A DNA stretch of 64,000 bases from Tritrichomonas foetus. Its lineage: Eukaryota > Parabasalia > Tritrichomonadida > Tritrichomonadidae. The position numbers and the translations under genes are program-made. Below the pieces are notes generated by a model, which searched no databases, was not told the DNA's origin, and worked only from the letters and a program-made list of their open reading frames with translations. This document shows, in pieces, positions 30,238 through 40,315 of the stretch (position 1 is the stretch's first letter; the number at the start of each line of letters is the position of its first letter). The stretch spans positions 17,508-81,507 of the forward strand of contig MLAK01000667.1 in NCBI GenBank assembly GCA_001839685.1, read 5' to 3'.

Positions 30238-30381
30238 TCAGTTTATCTCGCAAATTTAATTAAAGATGAATGGTAACATGTTCATTATAACTTTTATGAT
30301 AAAGAATCAGCGATGAAAGCAGTTAATGATTCCAAAATTAAAACCAAACCTCATTCAACAAGGCAATATTCCAATTTCTGA
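30238..30381 (+). pseudogene. RRM remnant, inverted relative to the pseudogene at 30493-31456
   Basis: The plus strand reads SVYLANLIKDEW, then a TAA at 30274-30276, then HVHYNFYDKESAMKAVNDSK and on to a TGA at 30379-30381. The start resembles an RRM RNP2 strand. The DKESAMKAVNDSKIK block is nearly identical to the C-terminus of the minus-strand pseudogene close by. It has no start codon and an internal stop, so it is a fragment of a related gene. Confidence 0.6.
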
Positions 30382-30570
30382 GAGAAAGATTTTGGTATTT
30401 TGGTAAAAATAAAAAAATAAAAAAATGGAGGGTTGGTATTTTTATTTACAAACATTTGTTCTTATTCCTCTTATATCGTTTCAAATTAGTGCTCAGATAT
30501 CGTTAAAACTAAGTTTGGCCTTAATTTTGGAATCGTTGACTGCTCTCATCGCTGATTCTTTATCATAAAA
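30292..30570. repeat. 60-bp inverted repeat, 90% identical
   Basis: 30292-30351 and the reverse complement of 30511-30570 match at about 54 of 60 positions. Both arms encode the same RRM C-terminal peptide, and several differences are silent or conservative. A transcript across both arms could form a long hairpin with a loop of about 160 bases. Confidence 0.7.
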
Positions 30571-31456
30571 CACAATAGAACCAATTTCCTTTAAATCTTC
30601 ATACACTTTAGATTTAAAAACACAACCATATTTCTGTGCACATTTTCGTAAATCTGATAAACTTAATTGGGAAATTGGTACAACTTTTTCTCCTCCATTT
30701 TGATTATTAATTGTAATTGTTTCAAAAGAAACTCTAAATTATTCATAATATTTATTTAATGTGGGACCGACAGCTAAAACCATTCCAATACTACTTAATT
30801 CATTATTTTCATCTGGTAATTGATAATAAATCAATGATTCAATTAAATCATATGCTTCTGTTTTACTTTATGTCGTAATTTTGAGTGTAATAAATTTCGA
30901 TGCTTCTTTAAAAATTGTAATATCTGTTATATGAATTTGAGGTAAAGATAAAAGAATCATACTTTTCATTTGTTCAGGTGTATATATTTTTGGAACATTA
31001 TACATTAAAACACTTTTGATTTCAAAAATTTTCGTATTATTAATAAACATTTGAATGAAAGAAATTTGTTCTGGCGTTGTTGCTTTTATATCTATTGTAG
31101 AATAATACTGATATAATTTGATTTTTGGATCTTGGAAACACTTTTTAAAAATATTGATAAACTTCTTGAGGTCTTCTGAATTCATCAGTGGTTGTGGTAC
31201 TTCAATATTTCGAAGATTAGTTTTCTGTGTTTCAACATTGCAATACCAAATATCAGAATCCTTTAAATCGGTGTGAAATAATCGATTTAATATATTGACA
31301 ATTTTGAACGGTTGATATTTAAAGATTAATTTGAGAAAAACATAATTATTGTTCTGATAATTAAATCGATGAGCTTTGATACATTTTCCTTGAAATGCTT
31401 GTTGAATTTGCTTATCAGTTGATTGTGAATTAGAGAAATTATTGATTATAATTCAT
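30493..31456 (-). pseudogene. RRM-type RNA-binding protein pseudogene
   Basis: The minus strand from about 31440 reads one long coherent frame of about 310 codons (SQSTDKQIQQAFQGKCIKAH, YTPEQMKSMILLSLPQIHIT, SLSDLRKCAQKYGCVFKSK, EIGSIVFYDKESAMRAVNDS) ending at a TGA (30493-30495). It is broken by two in-frame TAA codons (after KITT near 30865 and after KYYE near 30740). There is also a one-base shift just after an ATG at 31456 (MNYNQ). The C-terminal part fits an RRM, with VVPISQLS as the RNP2-like strand and GSIVFYD as the RNP1-like strand, similar in kind to polyadenylate-binding proteins. The TAAs sit where Gln (CAA) would fit, as expected from C-to-T decay. Confidence 0.65.
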
Positions 31457-31796
31457 TATAAATAAAAAAATGAAGAGAAGATAGTCTTTAGAGAAAAAAT
31501 TTTCATAAAAAAATTTTTTGACTATAAAATTCCGACCAAATTTCAACACAAAAGATAAATAGGAAAAAAATAAAAATTGCATTTTCTCGATTAATATCAA
31601 TATTCAGCTGTTTTAATAATAGTTATACAATTTCATAATAACTAAATTCGCATTCAAGAAAAATATATTACTTTTTTAAACTGGGAGTTGGAAATCTTAA
31701 TTTTCTTGATACTGCATTTTTACTTGACCAAAACAACATTGCTGAAATGCCTAACATTGCCCAGTCAGTCAATACAATTAATTTTATATTTCAAAA
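31457..31796. other. AT-rich intergenic region
   Basis: 340 bases upstream of the RRM pseudogene with no gene. It runs into the minisatellite. Confidence 0.5.
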
Positions 31797-32023
31797 AATA
31801 GATTAAAACACTCAGATTCAAAACAATTAGATTAAAACACTCAGATTCAAANNNNNNNNNNNNNNNNNNNNNNNNNNNNNNNNNNNNNNNNNNNNNNNNN
31901 NNNNNNNNNNNNNNNNNNNNNNNNNNNNNNNNNNNNNNNNNNNNNNNNNNNNNNNNAAACAATTAGATTAAAACACTCAGATTCAAACAATTAGATTAAA
32001 ACACTCAGATTCAAAGCAATTAT
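31797..32023. repeat. 27-28-bp minisatellite with assembly gap
   Basis: Units of about 28 bp read ACAATTAGATTAAAACACTC followed by AGATTCAA. Two copies lie before and two after a gap of 105 N (31852-31956), and one partial copy starts the array. The gap interrupts the array, so the real copy number is unknown. Confidence 0.9.
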
Positions 32024-32043
32024 TACATGAAAAAACTTTCTTT

Positions 32044-32493
32044 TTATTTACTGAATTTTGGTTCTGTTTGTTCGATCACACCATCACGCTCATCTGACAA
32101 CGAACCTTCTTTGTTTTGGATACAAAGGAAGATAAGTGGAGCTGAGCCTGTGTTCTTTAAGCTATGGCTTGTGTTGGTGCCGACACGAACAACTGAGCCT
32201 TCTTTAATTGGGAAAACGGTTTCGCCAACCTGGTATTCACCATTTCCACTGATGAAGCAATACACTTCTTCATTTTGTGTATGCGAATGGAAGAATGGTG
32301 CACCTTGTCCTGGAAGAAGAAGGTTATATGAAATTTGGGAGCCTGTTGATTTGATCGCATCCTTAAGGAAAACTTTTCCAGTGCAGAATAACTTTCCATC
32401 TGGGCCTTTGTGCTCATAGTTTCCTAAATCAGCGAGGTTGCCAAGGTCAATAGCTGTATAGTTATTTTGTTCCGAAATTGTTTTAATTGACAT
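32044..32493 (-). CDS. Small cupin-domain protein
   Basis: From the ATG at 32493 it encodes 149 residues forming a single cupin barrel. Motif 1 is PGQGAPFFHSHTQNEEVYCF with the His-x-His...Glu metal ligands, and motif 2 is VGTNTSHSLKNTG with the last histidine. Cupins of this size are usually bacterial sugar-related epimerases, dioxygenases or binding proteins; the exact reaction cannot be read from the sequence. No signal peptide. The open frame begins with TTG at 32532, but the first ATG is at 32493, just after TCATATCACTTTC. The bacterial look suggests possible lateral transfer. Confidence 0.85.
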   Translation of the reverse strand: MSIKTISEQNNYTAIDLGNLADLGNYEHKGPDGKLFCTGKVFLKDAIKSTGSQISYNLLLPGQGAPFFHSHTQNEEVYCFISGNGEYQVGETVFPIKEGSVVRVGTNTSHSLKNTGSAPLIFLCIQNKEGSLSDERDGVIEQTEPKFSK

Positions 32494-33204
32494 AAGAAAG
32501 TGATATGATTTTTTGGTGACATGACAAAACAAAATTGAAAAGAAATTGATAAGTATTGAAACAATTGTTCGGAATAGAAATGAATTGGTCGGCCAATTCT
32601 TGATTGAGAAGATATTCAGGCAGAAGAAAATTCAAAATAATTTGAATGTGTTAACCGCCATTTTTCAAATGTTTACATTTGTTTGAATGCTATCATAGGT
32701 CAATTATATTCACTAAATAATTCACCTTTTTCACCAATTGGTTTCTTTCATCTTGATTCTAAATGAATCATTCTTGTCGGTATTAAGTTTATTTCGAACC
32801 ACATATTTTAATTAAATATACATCTGCTTGACGACCAAACTTGAAAATGAATTCGACCAAGCTTTTTTCAATTATTCAGGTGAATTTGAATTTAAAACTT
32901 AACTTTTGGTCGTAATGTAGATGAATATGATTTGAAAAGTGAAAAAATTATTTATATATTTTTATTAACTACACATTTAATAAAACTCTAGAAACTCTAA
33001 AAACTCATGGAATAAATGTTTGAGAGACTCCATCATATTCAATCCATTATTCTTATTATTATCTCATCTTTTTCGTTTCTAATTTTACACTGAAAAATAT
33101 TGAATCAAAGTGAATTAATGAATGATCTAAAATAAGGGAGCTCCAAAATTCAATAAATGTTATATTCAATCGTGAAAAACAAATAAACCGGAACATATAA
33201 GTGA
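32494..33204. other. Intergenic region with an imperfect inverted repeat
   Basis: 710 bases, A/T-rich. CATCTGCTTGACGACCAAAC at 32821-32840 pairs imperfectly with TTTTGGTCGTAATGTAGATG at 32904-32923, giving a hairpin of about 100 bases. No gene seen. Confidence 0.5.
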
Positions 33205-34482
33205 TTAAATAGTTGCAATCATTTGCTTAATCACTTCGTGTCTCGCTGAATAAAATCTGTTGTATACCCTTTCATCAAACAATTGAGCAAAAGAACAAAC
33301 AACTTTCATTTCTTCTTTGCATGAAATTTCTAAAAGTTCAGAAATTTGAGATTTTTGCTGAGGTGACAAATATTTTGTTCTTGTTTGTTTCAACATTGTA
33401 TCAGCCACTTCAGCGATAATAACTGCTTTTTGAACAAATTCTGACATTTTTTGTTGACATAAAACTGGACAGTAAGAAAGAGGAACTTTCAAAAACTCCT
33501 GTACAAATGTGAGGAATAATTCTGATGGTTTACATTCTTCAAAAATCATTTCCTTTTTAAGTTTAGTTAATCTTATAAAAATCTCTTCTTCACTTAATTC
33601 ATGCTCATTAATGATGTTATCTGAATATTCTTGGAAAACTCGATTTTGGCTTTCAAAATTATTACAGTGAATCACTTTTTTGTTCGCAAGTTTAATGATT
33701 GTCATTGGCCGTTGGAAACATAACAGCTCATTATATAAAAATTGCTGTTGGGTATTTGGTTTCATACATTGTAAAAACAATCCTGGAATTGGGTGAATAT
33801 TCAGTTTTTGCGATGACATTTTTAATTGCTCATCAAGAAGGAAAAAAGATAAGAAGTTAAAAAGTTGCTCGCATTCACTCAAACTTTGGGCTTCAATAAT
33901 TGTTGTCATTTGGGTTTGCAGATGTGATTGAAGACAAGTGGCGAAAAATGAAACGTCAAAAGAAGTAATTGAAAAAAGAAATTTTTCTGGTCTTGTAATT
34001 CCTGTAGAAATAAATTCATTGCATGATAATACAATATCTCTAATATATGGAGTCATTTCAGAAAGTAATGAAGTTGTATTTTGTAATTTAAAATGAATTA
34101 ATGATGAAATTTTCTTTAAATGAAAATTGATTAGATCAGTGATATAAGAAGATTGTTTGAACTTCAAAGAATTAAATACAAAAGCTACAGAATAAGGAGT
34201 TTGTCTTTTTCCATTATTCAGATAAAATATTGTTGAAAATAATAGAATTGAACCAATTTCACAAAAACTGCATGGAAATCCAATATAAGCAGTTTTATCT
34301 TGTCTATGAACATTGCTCAATAAAATTTTAAAAAAATGAAAGAGATCTGGCTCTTCTTCATTTGGAACAAATTGCCAATTTGCAACAATGTTTATTCCAT
34401 TAAGCATGTGATATGATGCAACTGATATAGAATAAAATGAATGCTCTTCATTGAGATCAATAATGACTTGATTTCCATTCAT
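33205..34482 (-). CDS. C9orf72-like DENN protein (copy A)
   Basis: This 425-residue protein resembles the C9orf72 family of longin/DENN proteins, which form a complex acting on small GTPases in autophagy and lysosome control. The order of blocks agrees: an N-terminal strand pair (SISVASYHMLNGINIVANWQ) corresponding to the WDNILGPRVRHIW region; the middle block with SHLQTQMTTIIEAQSLSECE, then FLSFFLLDEQLKMSS; IPGLFLQCM, equivalent to GLFVQGL; and a C-terminal helical block. A second copy with the same landmarks lies at 43250-44563. The family call is from pattern memory, without an alignment. It starts at an ATG. Nothing in the sequence shows its regulation. Confidence 0.7.
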   Translation of the reverse strand: MNGNQVIIDLNEEHSFYSISVASYHMLNGINIVANWQFVPNEEEPDLFHFFKILLSNVHRQDKTAYIGFPCSFCEIGSILLFSTIFYLNNGKRQTPYSVAFVFNSLKFKQSSYITDLINFHLKKISSLIHFKLQNTTSLLSEMTPYIRDIVLSCNEFISTGITRPEKFLFSITSFDVSFFATCLQSHLQTQMTTIIEAQSLSECEQLFNFLSFFLLDEQLKMSSQKLNIHPIPGLFLQCMKPNTQQQFLYNELLCFQRPMTIIKLANKKVIHCNNFESQNRVFQEYSDNIINEHELSEEEIFIRLTKLKKEMIFEECKPSELFLTFVQEFLKVPLSYCPVLCQQKMSEFVQKAVIIAEVADTMLKQTRTKYLSPQQKSQISELLEISCKEEMKVVCSFAQLFDERVYNRFYSARHEVIKQMIATI

Positions 34483-35009
34483 TTTATTGCATACAAAAAG
34501 TTCGATACATTCTCAATTTTGATCCAAACCGATTTCCGATCTTTGGCATTCCATGAAATAATAAAGGAAAGCATATAAAAATATTTAAAGTTTAAAATTC
34601 ATAACGACATCAATAGTTCATCTGTTTGTAAATATAGCTTTTCATAAAGAAAAAAAGATGCTTACATAATCATTTTATTTTTTTCCTTTATTTATCAATA
34701 TTGAACATATTTTGATATATGTATATGATTTCACATTTTTCATCATATCCGACACATATAGATAATGATATCATTATGGTAATTTCAATAATTAATGATA
34801 TCGCATCAATAATTTTCAGTCGAAAAGACTATTTTCTATTCTACTTGACTTTTTTACATTCATATTTTCTGTTGTGACCTAAAATGTACATTTCATTCAA
34901 TGGATCGTTTATTCTTATTCATCACAAATAGCAGTTTTTTTTATTATTTCATTTTTTTATTTCTTATCGTCCAATAAAACTTTTTCATAGCTAACGTTTT
35001 TATTATAAA
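34483..35009. other. Divergent intergenic region
   Basis: 527 bases shared by the C9orf72-like copy A and the VPS9 gene. TCATAGCTAACG at 34985 lies 25 bases before the VPS9 start. No other feature seen. Confidence 0.55.
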
Positions 35010-37235
35010 ATGAGCAAAAAATCGCCTCGAAACGAAAGCAAAACCGAGAAGTCTCCAGAAATCAGGTTACGTAAATTCCAGCTCTTACTCAAGCGCGAAG
35101 AAATTCTGAATAAATTCCAAGAAGAAGAACTCAAAAAAATCAAGGAAAACATTCAAGACGAGTACGAATTTATTTTAATGATTAACAGACTCCTTTTGGA
35201 GTATCACATGAACAGCATTAATAACGTTGGTCTAAAAATCCCACAGCCGATATTCGATTCCCTAGCGATGCCAATCAACGATCCAAACGGAAAGGCGCCC
35301 CATATTCAAGAAAAGAAAGAAGTAACGAACTACTACAGACATGCTGTCGAACATTTCAGTAACAATCTTATCGACTTCTCCAGAGTTTGCGTTGAATTTG
35401 CCCAAACTCATCCTGAGCATCTTGACAGACTAACTTTTTCAATTATTCCAGGATTCTTCGCTTTCCTGACAAGTGAAATGATGACCGACAAATATTTGAT
35501 GTTCATGAAACATGTCATTGATCATAGTCCAGAAGTTGCCTCTTCATTTGGCCGCTTAGTTTTTGTTCTTCCTGATTTCAGAATCTTTCTGAATAAAATT
35601 ACCAACAAGTTAGCTAAGCCCGTCAAACAGGTTCGTTCTGAAGGCGTCAGAAGGTTTAAGAAGGACTTTTGTGAACTCTGGGTCAAATATATTGAATATT
35701 GTCCAAGCATCGTTCGTAAGCTGTTAAAGCTATGTCCAAATAAAGAAGGCTTCTTATCAAATGCTTTCATTCGTCCAGCATTCCAATCATTGAAGCTTTA
35801 TGAACTTGCCCCTTATATTGCAAATGTTGCACCAGAAATTTCTCAAGCAATTTCTGATTCACTTTGTGAAGCTGCCAAAACACTTGTTCAAGAAATCGAA
35901 AATGTCAAATATCCTGCTTCTCTATACTATGTTCGTGATATCTTTGATATTGCTCCAGAAATTGCTAATACATTTGAATTTTCTTATATTGACTTAAAAC
36001 TCATTTCAGAACTTGTTGATTACTCTCACACAACATTAAGAAAATTCCCAGTGAAATCCATTCCTTTCAAAGAATCATTCATGACACGTGACTATACAGT
36101 TTATGTCATAAAATATGAAGGAAAGCATATCAACCAGCGTATTCGCAAGAATACTGTTCAACTTTCCTCCAATGATGCTCTTGAATATGAACTGAGAACT
36201 TTATTAACTGAAGTTAATGTAATTCCACTCGGTGTTAAAGATAACACTATGGAAGGAATACTTTGGAAACAAATTCTCCTCTCTGGCGAAGACCAGCGAC
36301 TCCATCTCGAAATGAAGGTTCATGATTTCAAGAAATCTTATCAGCGTGTGGCCGATGAAGGAAAAGCTTACTCTATTTTGGAATTAATTGACTTAATGCA
36401 AAAGAAATTTGATGAGCGTGCAAATGAACGAACTGAAAAAGTGAAATCAGTATCAAAATTCAATGCAAGTGTTGTTGCTCTTAAAGGAATTAAAAAGAAA
36501 CTGATTTTCACAGTCGCACCACGCAGCTTGATCTTCCAATACCAGCTTGTTGAAAAATGGAATGAAGAAAAGAGTCCATTGAAATCCTTAACAGACGCAG
36601 TTTGTGTCAAACGTGAAGATTTCGCTAATTTCTTCAAAAATATCGTGGATGACTTCAACTCATGGCTAGGTATGAAAGGCTATAATAATATCAATGATTA
36701 TGCCATTGTCCATAATTTAATTATGTCACAAATCCCACTTTCGAGATTTATGGCTCGCCAACCACTTTTAACCAAGATGGATATCGGTATTTATCGAGCA
36801 ATGACCGAAAACAAGGATGAATTCTTAAAACACACATCTGAAGAATGGATGGAACATATTCTTGGTAACAAGAAATTGATTGATCCTGCACTCAACTTGT
36901 TAAAGGCGTATTATGATGCACAAACGCCAATAGATAAGATTCAATATTTGAACAGGTTCAGAGAAAAGGTTGATCAACTTGTTAAATATGAATTAACTGG
37001 TGAAGTTGGAGCAGATCAAGCAACACCAATGATCCTAGCATTAATTTGCATTTCTGAACCAAGAAACTTTGATTCAAATCTTGAATATATTGATTTCTTC
37101 TTTAAATCATTCACTGAATTATGTCCAAATATTCCTCTTCTTAAACATAATTCTCAATCAAATTACACAATTGTGATGATGCAAGCTTCCCTTCTTCACA
37201 TTAAAAACCAATTTCCAGAAATTGATATGTCTTAA
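35010..37235 (+). CDS. VPS9-domain protein (probable Rab5-type GEF)
   Basis: This 741-residue protein ends with a VPS9-like domain at about 615-735: TPIDKIQYLNRFREKVDQLV, then a GADQATPMILALI block, then LEYIDFFFKSF and YTIVMMQASLLHIKN. VPS9 domains activate Rab5-family GTPases on endosomes. The conserved Asp-x-x-x-Pro of the domain core is seen as DQATP. The N-terminal 60 residues are charged and helical, and residues about 90-330 are helical with no family I can name. A beta-rich segment at about 360-440 (TVYVIKYEGKHINQRIRKNT) may be a lipid- or protein-binding module. No membrane segment. The Rab gene at 2654-3262 could be a substrate in principle, but nothing links them directly. Confidence 0.75.
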   Translation: MSKKSPRNESKTEKSPEIRLRKFQLLLKREEILNKFQEEELKKIKENIQDEYEFILMINRLLLEYHMNSINNVGLKIPQPIFDSLAMPINDPNGKAPHIQEKKEVTNYYRHAVEHFSNNLIDFSRVCVEFAQTHPEHLDRLTFSIIPGFFAFLTSEMMTDKYLMFMKHVIDHSPEVASSFGRLVFVLPDFRIFLNKITNKLAKPVKQVRSEGVRRFKKDFCELWVKYIEYCPSIVRKLLKLCPNKEGFLSNAFIRPAFQSLKLYELAPYIANVAPEISQAISDSLCEAAKTLVQEIENVKYPASLYYVRDIFDIAPEIANTFEFSYIDLKLISELVDYSHTTLRKFPVKSIPFKESFMTRDYTVYVIKYEGKHINQRIRKNTVQLSSNDALEYELRTLLTEVNVIPLGVKDNTMEGILWKQILLSGEDQRLHLEMKVHDFKKSYQRVADEGKAYSILELIDLMQKKFDERANERTEKVKSVSKFNASVVALKGIKKKLIFTVAPRSLIFQYQLVEKWNEEKSPLKSLTDAVCVKREDFANFFKNIVDDFNSWLGMKGYNNINDYAIVHNLIMSQIPLSRFMARQPLLTKMDIGIYRAMTENKDEFLKHTSEEWMEHILGNKKLIDPALNLLKAYYDAQTPIDKIQYLNRFREKVDQLVKYELTGEVGADQATPMILALICISEPRNFDSNLEYIDFFFKSFTELCPNIPLLKHNSQSNYTIVMMQASLLHIKNQFPEIDMS

Positions 37236-37757
37236 GAGTTAACTAGAAAAGAAATTAAAATAAGAACTCGAAGACATGCGCTACTTTTTTTATTAAAAAT
37301 ATTGTTCTTCCAATCTTGTTTTTTGTTTTTTCATGATATTTTTTAATTATTATACTATTGAAATCAATTTGATTCTGGTTTCAAAAGGTGAAATCAAAAT
37401 GTTTTGACGAAAAAGAATGAAATTATTTCCACAAATTGGGAATAATGATGTAATCATGATTTTATTATTCGTTTCTTTAAGTTTTTGTCGATTCTGATTA
37501 AAAAGCAAGAAAGATTCGCATTTACCTATTCTTATTGATTGATCAAGTGGTGAAATTATATTTTCTCTATGTAATGATCTTTGAATGTGAAATTCACTAA
37601 CTTTCTCTTTGAATGTTTTCAACAGATACTATAAGCTTTGTTTCATTAGAAAATTAAATGTTTTTATAAATCTATTAGATGATGTTTATTTAGGAATTTT
37701 CGTTTCACTGTTTTCAGATGATGTATTCAATTAGGCATTCAACGATAAAAAAAATTG
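37236..37757. other. Intergenic region
   Basis: 520 bases between the VPS9 gene and the small membrane protein. A minus-strand open stretch at 37350-37622 has no ATG near its beginning and is not accepted as a gene; it could be a remnant. Confidence 0.45.
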
Positions 37758-38081
37758 ATGGAAAGATTAAAGGATGACTCTACGCTAGATAACAATCAAT
37801 TAATATTTCCTGGGTATGGTTCAATCCCACAACTTCGAGTTATTCTTGATCACTTTCTATGTCCATTTTTAGGTTTGTTTTTAATTATATACAACATTAA
37901 CTACATCAAATCTGCAGCACAGCCATGGGTATACGGTGCTTATTTTATTGGAGAATCAGTAATATTATTTGCTTTGAACTTATTTTCAAAATCATCTTTA
38001 TTAAAGTATTCTTTTCTTTCACTAGGTGTTTCAATGCTAATTGTTGGCCTTTTTGCATTGTTAATTGTTAGTGCATTATAG
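37758..38081 (+). CDS. Small three-pass membrane protein, unknown
   Basis: From the ATG at 37758 (the frame opens with TTG three bases earlier) it encodes 107 residues. After a polar N-terminus there are three hydrophobic segments: LCPFLGLFLIIYNINYI at about 35-52, YGAYFIGESVILFALNLF at about 60-78 and FLSLGVSMLIVGLFALLIVS at about 86-105. I do not recognise the family. Its composition supports a real membrane protein rather than a chance frame. Confidence 0.6.
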   Translation: MERLKDDSTLDNNQLIFPGYGSIPQLRVILDHFLCPFLGLFLIIYNINYIKSAAQPWVYGAYFIGESVILFALNLFSKSSLLKYSFLSLGVSMLIVGLFALLIVSAL

Positions 38082-38188
38082 AATGAAAATGCCGATTATT
38101 ACTAAAGTTTAAAAATATTAAATTATGATTAGGTAAATTTATTGTAACATATGATTGTGATAAACTTTATGTCATTTAAATATTACTC

Positions 38189-38400
38189 ATATTAACCAAT
38201 CGATTTCATTACAAAGGTTCTAGCTTTGATACATATGATACTCACAAAATAATGATCAAAGAAGATGCACAATTAGAAGTAGCAGAAACCAAAATCTAGA
38301 TTGTGAAGGAATACCCAGGGAAGATGAGATTCATAAATATGTCGATGATATGCTGCTGAGCAATAAAGAGCGAATCTTATTCTGTGAAGAAAAACCTTAA
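38189..38400 (+). pseudogene. Frameshifted coding remnant, unknown family
   Basis: The plus strand reads ILTNRFHYKGSSFDTYDTHK, then IMIKEDAQLEVAETKI up to a TAG. The adjacent frame reads NLDCEGIPREDEIHKYVDDM, then LLSNKERILFCEEKP to a TAA at 38398-38400. The change of frame within about 50 bases, with protein-like sequence on both sides, suggests a decayed gene whose last part is left. No start codon is apparent. I do not recognise the family. Confidence 0.35.
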
Positions 38401-38680
38401 ATTGTCTTTCAAGCTTTACAATATTCCAATAATATTTTTTCTTCGCATGAACTGATCTTGATAATGAAGTCGAAATAATTTTTATTGAGAAGAATAATAA
38501 AAATTTTGTTATTATTCTTTTTATTACATCAAATCCAACCCTTTATGATCTGAAAAAATATGCTTCACAATAATAGAATCGATTACATTATTCATTTGAT
38601 CAAATACAAGATTAACGAAAAATGGTTTACAAATATGAAAAAGATTATCAGTTTTGGTTTTAATAAAATAGTTTCTAAAA
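38401..38680. other. Intergenic region
   Basis: 280 bases of A/T-rich spacer before the coiled-coil gene's stop. Nothing else seen. Confidence 0.5.
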
Positions 38681-40315
38681 TCAAGCGGAACTTCTTCCCT
38701 GACTAATTATTTCGCATCTTTTTTCAGCAGCAGCAATTTGCTGTTTGTATAATTCTATCATCTGTTTGGCTGCCTGTTCTCTCATATCGAGTAAAACCGC
38801 CTTTGTGTCGAGTTCTTCCTTTCTTTCACTCAAATTCTTTTCAAGTGATTGAATTCGATCTTCTTCAGTCTTTAATTGAACGTTTCGTCTCATTAATAAT
38901 TGTTCTCTTTCAGCAAGATCTTTTCTAACTTCTTCTAATTCTTTATCAGTCTGTTCAAGTTTTTCTTTTTCTTTTCCAGGTCCTTCTCGTAATTCTTGTA
39001 ATGTTTTAGTTTTATCTGCAATTATTTGTTTCAATTCGTCTTGTTCCTTCTGGATTTCTTCGAGTTTGGCTTTTAATGAACTTTCTTTATCAGCATCCCT
39101 TAATTTCTGTTCAAGTTCTTCAATCTGTCTATCAGCGTTCTGTAATTTTTCTGTCCATAAAGCATTCCATTTAGAGTGCTCAAGGTCAACAGACATTTGA
39201 CGTTGATTTACTTCTTTTTCAAGTCTTTCGTATCGCTTTTCAATAGCTGCAGCATCTTCTTCATAACGACCAAGAAAATCATCAATTCTATCTCTCATTT
39301 TTCCATCACGACTTCTGGCAACGCTTGTTCGACCGAATGACACGACTGATCTACGTTCCATTTCTTCTTGAACTTGCTGTTGGACTTCAATATCATGTTC
39401 TCTCATTTCTTGAAGGTTTTCTGCTTCCATTTTCAACTCTTTCTCGAGTTGATCTAATTCTTGTGTTTCTTTTTCTGCAATTTCACGTTTTTTGCGAATT
39501 CGTTCACGTTCTTCAACAACTTCTTGTCTGCGGGCCTCGCGCTCAGTTAATTGCTGGAGTGCTGCTTTCTTTCTTTCTTCTGCTGCAATTTGTCTTGCAA
39601 ATAAATTCTTTCTCCTCTCATAAATAGTTTCAGCATCATTTGACCTTTGTGCGGCGGTTTCTTCAAGTGATTGAACTTCTTTTTCTTCATTTTCAACTTC
39701 TGCAGTTAAAGCTTCAACTTCTTTTCGGAGGAAGTCGACTTGTCCGATCTTCCGTTTCACTTCATCAATGATTGGAGCTGCCTGCTTTACTGTCGCCTCC
39801 TTTTGTCTCAGAATGATATCTTCTTGTTCGTATTCAGCTTTTTTCGCATTTAATTCATCGATTTCTTTTTGCATTTGGTCAAATAATTCCTGCTTAGCAG
39901 CATATCTGGCTTTTGCGGCGGAAAGATCCTTTTGTGATGATTCATATTGGATGCGTAGATTTTCAACGGCTCTGGTAAGAATCTCATTTTGGCGTTCGAT
40001 ATCATCGGTATCTTTTTGAATTGATGGAATTTGCTCCATTAAATTCTCTTGTGTGACAATTTCTTTTTCTAAATTGGTCAATTCTTCTTCGCGCTTATCG
40101 AGGGCTTCTTTTTCTGCGTTTAATTCTTGCGTGTGAGTTTGAAGTTTTGCTTGTTCTTCTTGAAGAATTGTAAGTTCGCTTTGCAATTTTAATTGGCGCT
40201 TATGTAATTGTTCCAAAAATGGAGAGCGACGGATTGTTTGGCTCATAACTGATGGCGAGATAGAATTGGCGTCACCATTATTGCGGTTTGGTGAAGAAGG
40301 GCTTCGTACGCTCAT
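38681..40315 (-). CDS. Long coiled-coil protein
   Basis: This 544-residue protein is coiled coil from about residue 35 to the end, with unbroken heptads rich in Glu, Lys, Gln and Leu. Short breaks occur near 315-345, where the sequence becomes RRSVVSFGRTSVARSRDGKM. The first 35 residues are Ser/Asn/Pro-rich and probably disordered. There is no motor, membrane or globular domain. Such proteins in flagellated protists are often parts of the basal body or striated fibres, but that is only a general expectation. The start is an ATG with a TCAATTATTTCCC initiator-like motif 22 bases upstream. Confidence 0.85.
   Translation of the reverse strand: MSVRSPSSPNRNNGDANSISPSVMSQTIRRSPFLEQLHKRQLKLQSELTILQEEQAKLQTHTQELNAEKEALDKREEELTNLEKEIVTQENLMEQIPSIQKDTDDIERQNEILTRAVENLRIQYESSQKDLSAAKARYAAKQELFDQMQKEIDELNAKKAEYEQEDIILRQKEATVKQAAPIIDEVKRKIGQVDFLRKEVEALTAEVENEEKEVQSLEETAAQRSNDAETIYERRKNLFARQIAAEERKKAALQQLTEREARRQEVVEERERIRKKREIAEKETQELDQLEKELKMEAENLQEMREHDIEVQQQVQEEMERRSVVSFGRTSVARSRDGKMRDRIDDFLGRYEEDAAAIEKRYERLEKEVNQRQMSVDLEHSKWNALWTEKLQNADRQIEELEQKLRDADKESSLKAKLEEIQKEQDELKQIIADKTKTLQELREGPGKEKEKLEQTDKELEEVRKDLAEREQLLMRRNVQLKTEEDRIQSLEKNLSERKEELDTKAVLLDMREQAAKQMIELYKQQIAAAEKRCEIISQGRSSA

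Noticed and set aside
37350..37622. 90-residue minus-strand frame
   Set aside because: No ATG until residue 56 and a TAG just upstream; at most a remnant.
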